The notes under the pieces were generated by a model, which ran no database searches, had not been told where the DNA came from, and saw only the letters and a program-made list of their open reading frames with translations. Position numbers and translations under genes: made by a program. Of a stretch of DNA of 64,000 bases, positions 52,217 to 62,042 are shown piece after piece. The stretch covers positions 199,879 to 263,878 of the forward strand of contig JAQTNV010000001.1 in NCBI GenBank assembly GCA_028713675.1, in the 5' to 3' direction. Within the stretch, counting starts at the first letter, position 1. Each line of letters starts with the position of its first letter. This stretch comes from a bacterium (GTDB lineage Bacteria; Desulfobacterota; JAPLJL01).

Positions 52217-52372
52217 CTTTCCAAAATTCCAAATGTCAAAATCCAAAGCTCAAATTAAATCCAAAGCTCAAATTTCAAATGAGAAATGAGAAGCTGTCTT
52301 CCTAATCCTCAATCGTCATTCGTCAATCGTAAATCGTAAATTTTTCGCAAGGCTGAAGCCTTGCCCTACTTG
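52217..52372. repeat. Word repeats between the GMC subunit genes
   Basis: Near-copies of aaatccaaagctcaaattaa and cgtcaatcgtaaatcgtaaa are seen here, followed by a cgcaaggctgaagccttgcc hairpin (52347-52366). Confidence 0.5.
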
Positions 52373-52792
52373 TCACTTCCCTTTGGGCGGACAGACCTCG
52401 TAAAAGTCGATCCGCTTCAAAACCTCGGGATGATTAAAATAGGCCATATTGAAGACCAGTTTGAATCCCAGGAAAGAAAGCCGCTGGAGGTAAAACCGGC
52501 CGTTGCACCAGAGCAGGAGAAATTTTTGACGTTTTTCCTTCTCCATCTTCCGGAACGTCCGTCCGGACTGGAGCAGAAGGATCGGCAGCCAGTTCATGAC
52601 CCGGAGAAAAATCCGGAACCCAGCCTGGACCACCCAGGAAAAGCGGGAGAAATACTCATCCAGGTAAAGCGGGACTCCGGTTTCGACGCCATCCGGGCCG
52701 ACGGGGTTTTGGGGCGGGAAGAAAGTTAGGGACAAAGCCTCCAGCATCTTGACTTCCGCCGGGGCGAATACCTTGTAGGTTTTGTCAGGCAT
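52373..52792 (-). CDS. Small subunit of the GMC dehydrogenase (gluconate 2-dehydrogenase subunit 3-like)
   Basis: The protein has 139 residues. The pattern LEALSLTFFPP near residue 15 and the FNHPEVLKRIDFYE end match the gluconate 2-dehydrogenase subunit 3 type, which partners membrane-bound flavin GMC dehydrogenases. It lies just upstream of the GMC gene, so they are probably one complex. I saw no Tat motif at the N-terminus. The substrate is unknown. Confidence 0.7.
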   Translation of the reverse strand: MPDKTYKVFAPAEVKMLEALSLTFFPPQNPVGPDGVETGVPLYLDEYFSRFSWVVQAGFRIFLRVMNWLPILLLQSGRTFRKMEKEKRQKFLLLWCNGRFYLQRLSFLGFKLVFNMAYFNHPEVLKRIDFYEVCPPKGK

Positions 52793-52923
52793 TAGGCCTT
52801 CCGGAAATTACCCGAGAAGAAAAAACCCTCATCCCTGCTCCCCGATTAAAGCACTCGAGGACAAGTTTCGCAGAGCCTGCCCCGTACTTGATACGGGGGA
52901 TGAGATCCGACAAACAATAACGG

Positions 52924-53136
52924 TTAGACTTTTGGTTCACCGGCGGGAGCCGCTCCGGGCTCTTCCGGTTTTCCCTGTGACCGGACCCTGACCACGCGGG
53001 CGGCCTCCGCGGAGGTCCCTTTACCCGCCTGTTTGGCCATCCATTCGGTTCGGCCTTTTTTTTCTCTGGCTTTCTTCTTCCGCCGGCTTACTTTCCGCCG
53101 CATTTTAATAGACCGGCGGTTGTCATGAGATCCCAT
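52924..53136 (-). CDS. Small basic protein (70 aa)
   Basis: The 70-residue protein has AGGAGGAGG about 10 bases upstream of its ATG. Residues 1-35 are highly basic (RRSIKMRRKVSRRKKKAR), the rest is Pro/Glu/Ala. I do not recognise it; a nucleic-acid-binding role would fit. No conserved neighbours are seen. Confidence 0.55.
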   Translation of the reverse strand: MGSHDNRRSIKMRRKVSRRKKKAREKKGRTEWMAKQAGKGTSAEAARVVRVRSQGKPEEPGAAPAGEPKV

Positions 53137-53287
53137 TTAGCGCCTACCTCCTCCTGGTATTCCCGGATAAATATTTCCGAGCTTCCTTATTAATTAAGTA
53201 CCCTTTCAGGTTTTCGGCTGTTCCGGAAAACCCGGGGTTGCTAATATATGTAATAAATCTCTTTAACTAAACCAAATATTGGTATTT

Positions 53288-55564
53288 ATGTCAAAACCTC
53301 ATTTCGAATTGAATTCCTCCCGATTTAATCTTTTCCTGTTTTTCTTTTCCATCGGGTTTTCAGCCCTCCTTTTTCAGACCATTCTGTTCCGGGAGTGCCT
53401 GGTTATCATGCATGGAAACGAACTGGTTCTGGGCACGATTTTCGGGGCCTGGCTTTTCGGGACGGGCCTGGGCGCATTGGCGGGAGCCCGGACCCGGATC
53501 CCCGGCCGTTATTTATCCTTTTTACTGCTCGCGCCGGCCCTGTTGACCTTGCTGATCGTGCCTGCTTTGCGCCTGTCACGCGGTTTTCTTTCCACCCCTC
53601 CGGGGGAATACCTGTCCTTCCCGGTTTTCTCTCTTCTCCTGCTTTTCTCTACCCTGCCCTTTACCCTGACCGTGGGTTTTGTTTTTCCTCAGGGCGCGCG
53701 GGCCCTGCCCGCCGCTTCCCCCTCCGCCCGGGGCATCGGCTGGATTTACGCCAGCGAAGCCCTTGGTTCGCTCGCGGCCGGGATCGGATTCACATTCGTT
53801 CTTCTCCGTTTTTTTGATCCCCTCACTATTCTGGGGATCAACCTGCTTATCTGCTTTTCCATATTTTCCTTCCTATTTCCCCTCCGACCCCGGTATTTCT
53901 CCCCCGGATTCCTCCTGCTTCTCCTTGCGGTTTCATTTCTGCCCCGATTGAATCTCCGGCTCGAGCAAACCGGCTTTCGCAGCCAGGCCCCCGACGTCCG
54001 CTTCCTGGGCTCGCGGGATACGCCTTACGCCCATCTTGCCCTTGCCTCCACCCGGGAACAAACCATTCTTTACCAGAACGGGGAACCCGCGCTGAGTTTC
54101 CCCGAGCGGGAGGAAAACGCCAAGAAAGCCGGCGCCATTCTTACCCAGCATCCTCATCCCCGGAATATGCTTCTGATTGAAAATGGAACGGGGGGGCTGA
54201 TCCGGGCTCTGCTCGAAAGCCCGTTGGAAAAAATGGATTATCTCCAGCCCGACCGGGAGGCCGATGATTTCCTTTATCCCCGCCTGGATCCCGAGGGCCA
54301 GCTCGCGCTCCGGGATGCCCGCCTGCGCCGCCATTTCACGGACGGGCGCGATTACCTGCGGCGCGCCTCCGAACGGTATGACCTGATCTTCCTTAATATT
54401 TCCAATCCCGCCAACGCCAGTCTCAACCGGTTTTTCACCCGGGAGTTCTTCGTCCTGGCGCGGGAGCATCTCACCCCGGGCGGGGTCATGGGGATGTCCC
54501 TCATCGCCAGCGAAAATTACTGGAGCGGGGAGTCCTTCCGGTTTTTCGATTCCGCCTACCGGAGCCTGAAAAATATCTTCCCCGAGATCGTGGTCAGCCC
54601 GGGTGACCCCGCTTATATCTTTGCCTCTGCCGCGACCGGGATGGTCAGCCTCGATCCGGAAATTCTCGGCGGCCGCCTCTCCCGGCTGAACCCGGCCCCG
54701 GCGGGACTCGTCCCGGCCGAATTCTATACCCTGTTTCCCCCGGACCGGACCCGGGAACTTCAAGGCCGGCTCGGGAAAACCCGGGCTCCGGAGAACCTCG
54801 ACGCCCGGCCCGCGACCTATCTGCAGAACCTGATCCTCTGGGACCGTTTCTCCGATTCGCATCTTTCCCCCCTGATCAGTTTCTTTCAGGGCCGAGGTAT
54901 TATTTATCTATTTCTGGCCCTGATCATCATCCTCGGCCTGCTTTTCCTGCCTCCGGGCCGAAGAAAAATTCACCCCGCCCCCGCGGTCATTTTCCTCCTC
55001 GGATTCGCCCTGATGAGTGCTTCGGTATTCTGGCTCTACCTTTTTCAAAACCTGGTCGGCACTCTTTACCGGATGATCGGGCTCCTGAACGCCCTGTTCA
55101 TGCTCGGGCTTTTCCTGGGGTCCGCGATCATTTCCCTCCGCCTGGGCGGCCGGGCCCGGACTTCTTTCCTCCTTCTGATTCTCCTGTCCGTCACGGCGGG
55201 CATTGTTCTGATCCTTCCCGTCATCCCCTCCCTGGTCTCCGGCCCGCTCTCGGCCCTTTCTCAAGCCTACGTGAAAGCTCTCATCCTCTGCGGGGTGCTC
55301 CTGACCGGCATTTGCGGAGGAGCGGTTTTCCCCCTGGCCGCGGATTTCTACCTGCAAGACCAGGAAATCCCGGAACCGGGAAAAGCCGGGGGTCTCCTTG
55401 ACGCGGCAGACCTGTTCGGCGCGGCCCTGGGCGGGTTTCTCTGCGGACCTTTTCTTCTCCCGGTGCTGGGAATGCCCCGCACTTCCCTGGTCCTGGCCGG
55501 CCTGCTCGTCCTGGCCGCTTTTCTTGTTCTCAGCCGACGCTTACACTTGGGAGCGGGAAAATAA
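53288..55564 (+). CDS. Spermidine-synthase-like membrane protein (fused MFS/SAM domain)
   Basis: From the ATG at 53288 (MSKPHFEL) it has 758 residues. A first group of about seven membrane segments (10-230) precedes a SAM-binding spermidine-synthase-like region (about 240-480, IENGTGGLIRAL), and another group of membrane segments fills 510-755. This plan is seen in bacterial 'fused MFS/spermidine synthase' proteins, whose substrates are unknown. A TTG at 53279 would add three residues. No partner gene is seen. Confidence 0.7.
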   Translation: MSKPHFELNSSRFNLFLFFFSIGFSALLFQTILFRECLVIMHGNELVLGTIFGAWLFGTGLGALAGARTRIPGRYLSFLLLAPALLTLLIVPALRLSRGFLSTPPGEYLSFPVFSLLLLFSTLPFTLTVGFVFPQGARALPAASPSARGIGWIYASEALGSLAAGIGFTFVLLRFFDPLTILGINLLICFSIFSFLFPLRPRYFSPGFLLLLLAVSFLPRLNLRLEQTGFRSQAPDVRFLGSRDTPYAHLALASTREQTILYQNGEPALSFPEREENAKKAGAILTQHPHPRNMLLIENGTGGLIRALLESPLEKMDYLQPDREADDFLYPRLDPEGQLALRDARLRRHFTDGRDYLRRASERYDLIFLNISNPANASLNRFFTREFFVLAREHLTPGGVMGMSLIASENYWSGESFRFFDSAYRSLKNIFPEIVVSPGDPAYIFASAATGMVSLDPEILGGRLSRLNPAPAGLVPAEFYTLFPPDRTRELQGRLGKTRAPENLDARPATYLQNLILWDRFSDSHLSPLISFFQGRGIIYLFLALIIILGLLFLPPGRRKIHPAPAVIFLLGFALMSASVFWLYLFQNLVGTLYRMIGLLNALFMLGLFLGSAIISLRLGGRARTSFLLLILLSVTAGIVLILPVIPSLVSGPLSALSQAYVKALILCGVLLTGICGGAVFPLAADFYLQDQEIPEPGKAGGLLDAADLFGAALGGFLCGPFLLPVLGMPRTSLVLAGLLVLAAFLVLSRRLHLGAGK

Positions 55565-55749
55565 CTTTCTTATTGACGATTTACGCCTCCGGCCCTGTAG
55601 GGCCTACGGCCCGGAGGGAATGACGATTGACAATTGCAGAAAAAAAAGAGATTTCTGGTTTCGAGTTTTGAATTTGGTTATTGGTCATTGTTTGGTAATT
55701 GCTTGCCCTGAGCGTAGTCGAAGGGGAACTTGATTATTGGAATTTGATT
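55565..55749. repeat. Word repeats before mnmG
   Basis: Words such as gtagggcctacggcccggag, attggtcattgtttggtaattg and cctgagcgtagtcgaagggg fill the gap, so mnmG has no ATG start. Confidence 0.55.
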
Positions 55750-57618
55750 TTGAATATTCCTTCTCATTTTGAGGTTATCGTCGTCGGCGCCGGCCATGCC
55801 GGCTGCGAGGCCGCGCTGGCCTCCGCCCGGATGGGGCTCTCCACCCTACTCCTCACCATCTCCCCGGAAACCGTCGCCCAGATGTCCTGCAATCCGGCGG
55901 TCGGCGGGGTCGGCAAGGGGCACCTGGTCTGCGAGATCGACGCCCTCGGCGGGGAAATGGGCAAAAACACCGACGCGACCGGCCTGCAGTTCCGCCGGTT
56001 GAACACCAGCAAGGGCCCCGCGGTCCGCTCCCTCCGGGTCCAGGCCGACCGCCATCTTTACCAGGAAAGGATGCGGCGGGTCCTGGAAAACCAACCCAAC
56101 CTGGTTCTCTCCGGCCAGCCGGTGGAAACCATTCTCGTCGAATCCGGCCGGGTGGCCGGGGTGGCCACCCCGGGCGCGACCTTCTCCGGAAAAGCCGTGG
56201 TGATCACCCCCGGCACCTTCCTGCACGGCCTGATCCACATCGGACTCTCTTCCCGCCCGGGAGGAAGGATGGGCGACCCGCCCTCCGACCGCCTGGGGGA
56301 TTCCCTCAAGAATCTCGGTCTTAATCTCGGGCGATTCAAAACCGGGACCCCGCCCCGCCTCCTCCGGGACACCATCGACTTCTCCCAACTTCCGCCCCAG
56401 CCGGGGGATGAGCCCCCTCTGCCCTTTTCCCTCGGCACCAGGCGGATCGAACAAACCCAGATTCCCTGTTACCTGACCTACACCACTCCCCGGACCCATG
56501 AAATCATCCGCAGCAATCTCGATCGTTCCCCCCTTTTCTCCGGGATCATCAAGGGCCGGGGGGTCCGCTACTGTCCCTCCATCGAAGACAAGGTGGTCCG
56601 CTTCGCCGAACGGGAACGCCACCAGATCTTTCTCGAGCCCGAGGGCCGGGAGAGCCCGGAAATTTATCCCAACGGGATCTCCACCAGTCTCCCGGAGGAC
56701 GTGCAGGCGGAAATCGTTCACTCCATCCCGGGACTGGAGGCGGCCCGGATCGCGCGCCCCGGCTACGGGATTGAATATGATTACGTCCAGCCCACCGAGC
56801 TTTTTCTCAACCTGGAAACCAAGAAAATCCCCGGCCTTTTTCTCGCCGGGCAGATCAACGGCACCACCGGATACGAAGAAGCCGCCGCCCAGGGGCTGAT
56901 GGCCGGGATCAACGCCGCCCGGAAAGTCCGGGGCGAAGATCCCCTGATCCTCGGCCGCGCCCAGGCCTATCTCGGGGTGATGATCGACGATCTCGTCACC
57001 AAGGGCACCGACGAGCCCTACCGCATTTTCACCTCGCGGGCCGAGTATCGCCTCCTTCTCCGGGAGGACAACGCCGCCGCCCGCCTCCGGGAAATCGGGT
57101 TCCGGATCGGGCTGGTCCCGCGGGCCGATTTCGAGATCTTCACGGAGCGCAGGAAAACCCGCGACCGGATCATCTCCCGCCTCCGGGAAAACCGGCTCCG
57201 CCCCACTGCGGAGGTCAATAAATTTCTCGAGGAAAACGGGATCGGTCCGCTCGATAATCCGCAAAGTCTGGCCGACCTGCTCCGGCGCCCGGAGGTTTCC
57301 CTCGAACATTTGGCCCGGTTCGAACCGGAACTGGCCGGGCTCGAGCCCCGGCTCCGGGAAACGATCGAGATCGAGCTGAAATACACGGGTTACATCGAAA
57401 GGCAAAATAAGGAAGTCGAGCATTTTTCCCGGGCCGAATCCGCGCGCATCCCCCGGGAACTGGATTTTTCCCGGATCGCAGGTCTTTCCCGGGAGGTAGT
57501 GGAAAAGCTCTCCCGCGCACGGCCCGAATCCCTGGGTCAGGCCTCCCGAATCCCGGGAATCACACCGGCAGCCCTGACCGTTTTAAGAATATTCATGGAA
57601 AAACCGGTTAAGGCTTGA
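55750..57618 (+). CDS. mnmG: tRNA uridine-5-carboxymethylaminomethyl enzyme MnmG
   Basis: From a TTG at 55750 ([10 protein letters not shown] after initiation) the protein has 622 residues: FAD motif [26 protein letters not shown], the GCMC-like region and the C-terminal helical domain of GidA/MnmG. With MnmE it modifies U34 of several tRNAs. No ATG is in the right place: the upstream DNA is word repeats, and GGA lies 8 bases from this TTG. The open frame to 55699 is not convincing. Confidence 0.95.
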   Translation: MNIPSHFEVIVVGAGHAGCEAALASARMGLSTLLLTISPETVAQMSCNPAVGGVGKGHLVCEIDALGGEMGKNTDATGLQFRRLNTSKGPAVRSLRVQADRHLYQERMRRVLENQPNLVLSGQPVETILVESGRVAGVATPGATFSGKAVVITPGTFLHGLIHIGLSSRPGGRMGDPPSDRLGDSLKNLGLNLGRFKTGTPPRLLRDTIDFSQLPPQPGDEPPLPFSLGTRRIEQTQIPCYLTYTTPRTHEIIRSNLDRSPLFSGIIKGRGVRYCPSIEDKVVRFAERERHQIFLEPEGRESPEIYPNGISTSLPEDVQAEIVHSIPGLEAARIARPGYGIEYDYVQPTELFLNLETKKIPGLFLAGQINGTTGYEEAAAQGLMAGINAARKVRGEDPLILGRAQAYLGVMIDDLVTKGTDEPYRIFTSRAEYRLLLREDNAAARLREIGFRIGLVPRADFEIFTERRKTRDRIISRLRENRLRPTAEVNKFLEENGIGPLDNPQSLADLLRRPEVSLEHLARFEPELAGLEPRLRETIEIELKYTGYIERQNKEVEHFSRAESARIPRELDFSRIAGLSREVVEKLSRARPESLGQASRIPGITPAALTVLRIFMEKPVKA

Positions 57619-57742
57619 TCCCAACCTTTTATTCTTTTATGATTAGACCCCGATTTTTAAAGGAGAGGTCGCCCGGGGCAATCTTTTGGCGGGGGGATTT
57701 TTTTGGGTGGGCCCCCCACATAATGAGGCAGCTAAAAGGTTA
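57619..57742. other. Short gap after mnmG
   Basis: No gene. It contains the left arm of the inverted repeat (57667-57683) and a C/G-rich run (gggtgggccccccac). Confidence 0.5.
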
Positions 57743-57867
57743 CTACTTTTTCTTTTTGGCTGGCTTTTTGGCTTTTTTCTTCGCGGCTTTTTTCTTCGTC
57801 GGCATGTTTGCCTCCTTAAGTCTGTCTAGCTAAAAAATGAGGTAATCCTTGATTACCCCGGGCGACC
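57667..57867. repeat. Inverted repeat pair around a lysine-rich microgene
   Basis: GGTCGCCCGGGGCAATC (57667-57683) and GATTACCCCGGGCGACC (57851-57867) are inverted copies with one mismatch, about 167 bases apart. A perfect 7-bp hairpin (GGTAATC / GATTACC, 57841-57857) overlaps the right arm, upstream of the microgene. It looks like a small element. Confidence 0.65.
57743..57805 (-). CDS. 20-residue lysine-rich microprotein
   Basis: An ATG at 57805 follows AAGGAGG by 6 bases, a perfect start. The product has 20 residues: 12 Lys, 4 Ala, 2 Pro, plus Met and Thr, with MPTKKKAAKKK at the start and PAKKKK at the end. It is like a histone H1 tail. It lies inside an inverted repeat pair. The composition is similar to the tail of the FAD oxidase at 11473-13155 and the SPOR linker. 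DNA binding or membrane binding are possible; no function is known. It is too short for ordinary gene finders. Confidence 0.6.
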   Translation of the reverse strand: MPTKKKAAKKKAKKPAKKKK

Positions 57868-57988
57868 ATTTATGGGAAAATATTTCTCATCTCTTGCTTT
57901 CTACATTTGGTTGTTGATAATTATATTGTAACAATAAGTAGTATGTCAAATTATTTTAATTTCGACCAACTAACCGGAACCGGATCAA

Positions 57989-59266
57989 ATGGCAAATAAG
58001 ACCGTCCAGTCGGTCCGTGGATTTGTTGATCTTCTCCCAGAAGATGCCTGGAAATGGCAGTTTTTAGAGGCAACTGCGCGTGAGGTATTTCAACTTTATG
58101 GCTTTGAAGAAATTAGGACACCTTTGCTGGAAAAAACCGACCTCTTCTCCAGATCGGTGGGGGAAGCCACGGACATCGTTGGCAAAGAGATGTATACATT
58201 CACTGACCGCAGCGGTGATTCATTATCATTGCGGCCCGAAGGCACCGCCCCGGTAGTCAGGGCCTATCTCGAGCACGGCTTCGCCAAGAGCCATCCGGAA
58301 TCAAGTTTTTATTATCTCGCCCCGATGTTCCGCCATGAAAGACCGCAGCACGGAAGGCTCCGCCAGTTTCATCAGATCGGAGCCGAACTCTTTGGAATCC
58401 CGGGTCCCGAGGCCGACGCGGAAATCATCAGCCTGCAGGCCGACCTCCTTTCCCGGATGGGACTGAAAGATTTTTCCCTGGCGATCAACTCGCTGGGCTG
58501 CCGGGCCTGCCAGCCCGAATATCACCGGAGACTGGTCGGATTTCTCGAACCCCTGGCGCCGAAGCTCTGCCCCAACTGCCAGAAACGGGTCCGGGGCAAT
58601 CCCCTGCGGGTCCTGGATTGCAAGGAAGCGGAATGCCGGGCCCTCCTCCGGTCCCAGTCGGTGCCCCGGATTTCCGATTCTCTCTGCCCGGCCTGCTCGG
58701 AACATTTTTCCGAGCTCCAGGCCATCCTCAAGACCATGGGGCTGGAATTCACGCTCGATCCTTTCCTCGTGCGCGGGCTCGATTACTACACCCGGACCGC
58801 CTTCGAGATCTACCCGGGAAAGTCGGGGAGCCAATCCCGCACCGACGCCATTTCCGCCGGGGGAAGATACGACGAGCTCATCTCCGATCTGGGGGGCCCG
58901 GCCCTGCCGGCGGTCGGGTTCGCCCTGGGCATGGAGAGAATCCTTCTCCAGCTCCCGGAAATCCCGCCCCCGGCGAAAAAACCCGCGGTCGCCCTTTTGG
59001 CGATGGGCGTCTCCGCCCGGCGGCTGGTCCAGAAACTGGCCCGGGAACTCCGGGAAAACGGTTTCCCCGCCCGGGCCGATTTAAAAGGCGGAAGCTTCAA
59101 GGCCCAGATTCACCGCGCCGACCGCGCCGGGGCCGGATTGGTTCTTATCCTCGGGGAGGATGAAATCAGGGACCAGACCGTCATGGTGAAGGATCTCAAG
59201 AAGAGTGAGCAGGAAAAGATTCCCGCGAAAGATCTTGTCGCCTACCTCAGAAATAAACTTTCCTAA
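57989..59266 (+). CDS. hisS: Histidyl-tRNA synthetase (composition changes in the 5' part)
   Basis: The protein has 425 residues with class II motifs (RPEGTAPVVRAYLEHG, FYYLAPMFRHERPQHGRLRQFHQIG) and the LVRGLDYYTRTAFEI motif. It charges tRNA-His. About the first 85 codons (57989 to about 58250) use TTA, TCA, CGT, AGA, GCA and ACT; after that nearly all codons end in G or C like the neighbours. The AT-rich gap upstream continues the pattern. The enzyme is intact, so this seems to be a mosaic from recombination. Confidence 0.95.
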   Translation: MANKTVQSVRGFVDLLPEDAWKWQFLEATAREVFQLYGFEEIRTPLLEKTDLFSRSVGEATDIVGKEMYTFTDRSGDSLSLRPEGTAPVVRAYLEHGFAKSHPESSFYYLAPMFRHERPQHGRLRQFHQIGAELFGIPGPEADAEIISLQADLLSRMGLKDFSLAINSLGCRACQPEYHRRLVGFLEPLAPKLCPNCQKRVRGNPLRVLDCKEAECRALLRSQSVPRISDSLCPACSEHFSELQAILKTMGLEFTLDPFLVRGLDYYTRTAFEIYPGKSGSQSRTDAISAGGRYDELISDLGGPALPAVGFALGMERILLQLPEIPPPAKKPAVALLAMGVSARRLVQKLARELRENGFPARADLKGGSFKAQIHRADRAGAGLVLILGEDEIRDQTVMVKDLKKSEQEKIPAKDLVAYLRNKLS

Positions 59267-59519
59267 ATCTTAAGTACTCACTCCGAAGTCCTAATTCCAA
59301 AATCCGAATTGTTCTCTTTGGTTTTACCGAAGACCGGGGGGTTGGTCCTCGGATTTGTACGGTTTTAGGTTATGGGTGATGGGTCATGGGCTAGAGGCAG
59401 ACAAGAGAAATGAGAAAATAGCCTTTTGGATTTGTCTGTTTTTTTGAGTTTTCCCCTATCTCCTATCTCCGATCTGCTTGCTCCCTCCTTTAGCGGCGGT
59501 CGGCGGTCGTTACTACCTA
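59267..59519. repeat. Word repeats and a dispersed palindrome
   Basis: The gap has word blocks (ggttatgggtgatgggtcatgg; cccctatctcctatctccgatc) and the second copy of the 39-base repeat at 59313-59351. No gene is supported. Confidence 0.6.
59313..59351. repeat. Dispersed palindromic repeat, copy 2
   Basis: One mismatch in 39 bases against 14141-14179. See that entry. Confidence 0.65.
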
Positions 59520-60236
59520 TCACCTTCTGACGCGATAGATGTATCCCGGATGGCTGACGGAAGACCGCCGGGGGGGATACTTGATCACAAACTTGATCAG
59601 GAGCATTCCGAAGACAAATCCGCCCACGTGGGCGAAAAAAGCCACGCCCCCGTGCTGGCTCCCCAAGGAAAGAACCCCGCTGAAGAACTGCAGGACAAAC
59701 CAGAAACCAAGAACGAAGTAGGCCGGGAGCACCACCACCTGCAGGAAAAATCCGATCGGGAGCAGGGTGTAAACCCGGGCCCGGGGGAAGATGATGAGGT
59801 ACGCCCCCAGGACCGCGGAAATGGCCCCGCTGGCGCCGATGGTGGGGATGGTGGAGGCAGGGCTGGTGATCCCCTGCGCCAGGGTGGCCGCCACCCCGCC
59901 GGCCAGGTAGAAGATAATGAAACGAAATCTCCCGAGGATATCCTCGATGTTGTTCCCGAAGATCCAGAGATAGAGCATGTTGCCGATCAGGTGCATCCAG
60001 CCCCCATGCAGGAAAAGCGAGGTGAGCAGGGTCACCGGAACCGGCAGCGCCGGCGGAACGGCCAGGTCCGACCCGGAGAAGATCCCCGCCGGGACCGCGC
60101 CGAACGCGTTGATGAACCCCTCCAGGCGCGGCCCCAGACTCAACTCATAGATAAATACCAGCACATTGATTACGATCAGGGCGACGGTAACGACCGGCCG
60201 GCGCTCGGTGGGATTGTCGTCCTTATAGGGGATCAT
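59520..60236 (-). CDS. Rhomboid-family intramembrane serine protease
   Basis: From the ATG at 60236 (MIPYKDDN) the protein has 238 residues with six or seven membrane segments. The catalytic Ser is in TIGASGAIS (GxSG) and the His is in HVGGFVFG; HLIGNMLYLWIFGNN carries the conserved Asn. It cleaves membrane proteins within the bilayer. The upstream frame to 60272 lacks a good start. It is divergent from nadB, with 47 bases between. Confidence 0.9.
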   Translation of the reverse strand: MIPYKDDNPTERRPVVTVALIVINVLVFIYELSLGPRLEGFINAFGAVPAGIFSGSDLAVPPALPVPVTLLTSLFLHGGWMHLIGNMLYLWIFGNNIEDILGRFRFIIFYLAGGVAATLAQGITSPASTIPTIGASGAISAVLGAYLIIFPRARVYTLLPIGFFLQVVVLPAYFVLGFWFVLQFFSGVLSLGSQHGGVAFFAHVGGFVFGMLLIKFVIKYPPRRSSVSHPGYIYRVRR

Positions 60237-60283
60237 GCTTTTTTCTATAATGGATTGGTGTAATAATATCAACCTCGAAGACT

Positions 60284-61882
60284 ATGGAAATTAAGACCGA
60301 TTTTCTCGTCATTGGCAGCGGCATCGCGGGCCTGAGTTTTGCCCTGAAGGCCGCCCGTCTGGGACGGGTGGTTCTCATCACCAAGCGCGGACTGACCGAC
60401 TGCAGCACCAACAACGCCCAGGGAGGAATCGCCGCCGTCCTGGACCCGGGGGACAGTTTTTCCTCCCACATCCAGGATACTCTGACCGCCGGGGCGGGCA
60501 TCTGTCATCCCGACATCGTCGAAACGGTAGTGCAGGAAGGGCCCGACCGGATCCGGGAGCTCCTGGACTGGGGGGTGCATTTCTCCCGCCGGAAGGTGCA
60601 GATGGAAGGCGGGTTCGAATACGATCTGACCCTGGAAGGGGCCCACTCCCACCGCCGGATCATTCACGCCAAGGATCTGACGGGCGCCGAGATCGAGCGC
60701 GTCCTCCTGGAGCGGGCGCGGGGCAATCCCAAAATCAGCCTGGAAGAAAAACACATGGCCATCAACCTGATCCGGGAAAACCATAAGTCCAAGGCCAACC
60801 CGTGCCTGGGTGCTTACGTCCTCGATATCTCCTCCGGCAAGATTCATACCTTCCGGGCCCGGGTCACCATCATGGCTACCGGCGGAGCGGGCAAGGTTTA
60901 CCTTTACACCTCGAACCCCGACGTCGCCACCGGTGACGGGATCGCCCTGGCCTATCGGTCCGGCTGCCGGGTGGCCAACCTCGAATTCATTCAATTCCAC
61001 CCCACCTGCCTGTTCCATCCCCGGGCCAAATCTTTTCTGATTTCCGAGTCCGTCCGGGGTGAAGGCGCCATCCTGCGCCTGAAAAGCGGCAAGGCCTTTA
61101 TGAAACACTATCATCCGCGAGGCGATCTCGCCCCCCGGGATATCGTCGCCCGCGCCATCGATTCCGAGCTCAAGCGCTCGGGGGATGAATGCGTCTTCCT
61201 GGACATCACCCACAAAAAATCCAAATTCATCAAAGAACGGTTCCCGAACATTTTCCGCAACTGCCTCTCCTTCGGAATCGATATCACCAAGGAACCGATC
61301 CCGGTGGTTCCCGCCGCCCATTACACCTGCGGCGGGGTTTTAACCGATGCTTTCGGAAGAACCGATCTTCCTCATCTTTACGCCCTGGGAGAGGTCGCCT
61401 GCACCGGCCTCCACGGCGCCAACCGTCTGGCCTCCAACTCACTCCTCGAAGCCATGGTCTTTTCCGAGCGGGCCTTCCGGGACATCTCCTCCCGTCCCCT
61501 CCCGGAAATTCCCCGGCAGAAAATCCCCCCCTGGAACCCCGGCAAAGCCGTGGATTCGGATGAGGCGGTGGTCATCACCCAGAATTGGATCGAGATCCGC
61601 CAGCTGATGTGGAATTATGTGGGAGTCGTCCGCTCCAACAAGCGCCTCCTCCGCGCCCGCCGACGGATCGAGATTCTACAAGATGAAATCGCTGAATACT
61701 ACTGGAACTTCCTGATCACCAGCGACCTCCTCGAGCTTCGCAACATGGCCACCGTGGCCGAGCTGGTGATCGCCTCCGCCCTCTCCCGCAAGGAAAGCCG
61801 CGGTCTTCACTATACCCTCGACTACCCCCAGACCGACGATAAGCACTGGAAACACGACACCATTCTCACCCCGAAGGAATAG
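60284..61882 (+). CDS. nadB: L-aspartate oxidase, NadB
   Basis: The protein has 532 residues with the FAD site [14 protein letters not shown] near residue 11, the catalytic region [15 protein letters not shown] and the C-terminal SDLLELRNM helix bundle. It makes iminoaspartate from aspartate for NAD synthesis; nadA and nadC are not in the window. The ATG at 60284 has only a weak site. It is divergent from the rhomboid gene. Confidence 0.95.
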   Translation: MEIKTDFLVIGSGIAGLSFALKAARLGRVVLITKRGLTDCSTNNAQGGIAAVLDPGDSFSSHIQDTLTAGAGICHPDIVETVVQEGPDRIRELLDWGVHFSRRKVQMEGGFEYDLTLEGAHSHRRIIHAKDLTGAEIERVLLERARGNPKISLEEKHMAINLIRENHKSKANPCLGAYVLDISSGKIHTFRARVTIMATGGAGKVYLYTSNPDVATGDGIALAYRSGCRVANLEFIQFHPTCLFHPRAKSFLISESVRGEGAILRLKSGKAFMKHYHPRGDLAPRDIVARAIDSELKRSGDECVFLDITHKKSKFIKERFPNIFRNCLSFGIDITKEPIPVVPAAHYTCGGVLTDAFGRTDLPHLYALGEVACTGLHGANRLASNSLLEAMVFSERAFRDISSRPLPEIPRQKIPPWNPGKAVDSDEAVVITQNWIEIRQLMWNYVGVVRSNKRLLRARRRIEILQDEIAEYYWNFLITSDLLELRNMATVAELVIASALSRKESRGLHYTLDYPQTDDKHWKHDTILTPKE

Positions 61883-62015
61883 AAACAAATACGCCGGGAA
61901 GCCGGCCCGGATTTCGCGAAAGCTTCCGACGGGCAGGTCATCGGGCTCGCAGAGTTCCCTTCCATAGCCATCAGACTCCGGACAGTTCCTGGAGAGAGGG
62001 TAGCCCTGGAGAGAG

Positions 62016-62042
62016 AAAAAAAACCCCGAGTCTTGCTCGGGG
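62016..62042 (-). terminator. Rho-independent terminator for the RCC1 gene
   Basis: On the minus strand the arms CCCCGAG / CTCGGGG (62024-62030, 62036-62042) are followed by eight T bases (62016-62023). It is 131 bases after the RCC1 gene stop. Between lie word repeats (cttaggcttcttaacacttaggc) that stretch from 62045 to 62170. Confidence 0.8.

Noticed and set aside
57690..57720. Terminator for mnmG or the microgene
   Set aside because: The C/G-rich hairpin has its T-run on the wrong side for either gene.
57615..57833. Plus-strand frame of 72 codons after mnmG
   Set aside because: Its Phe-rich end is the reverse complement of the lysine-rich microgene, which has the real ribosome site.
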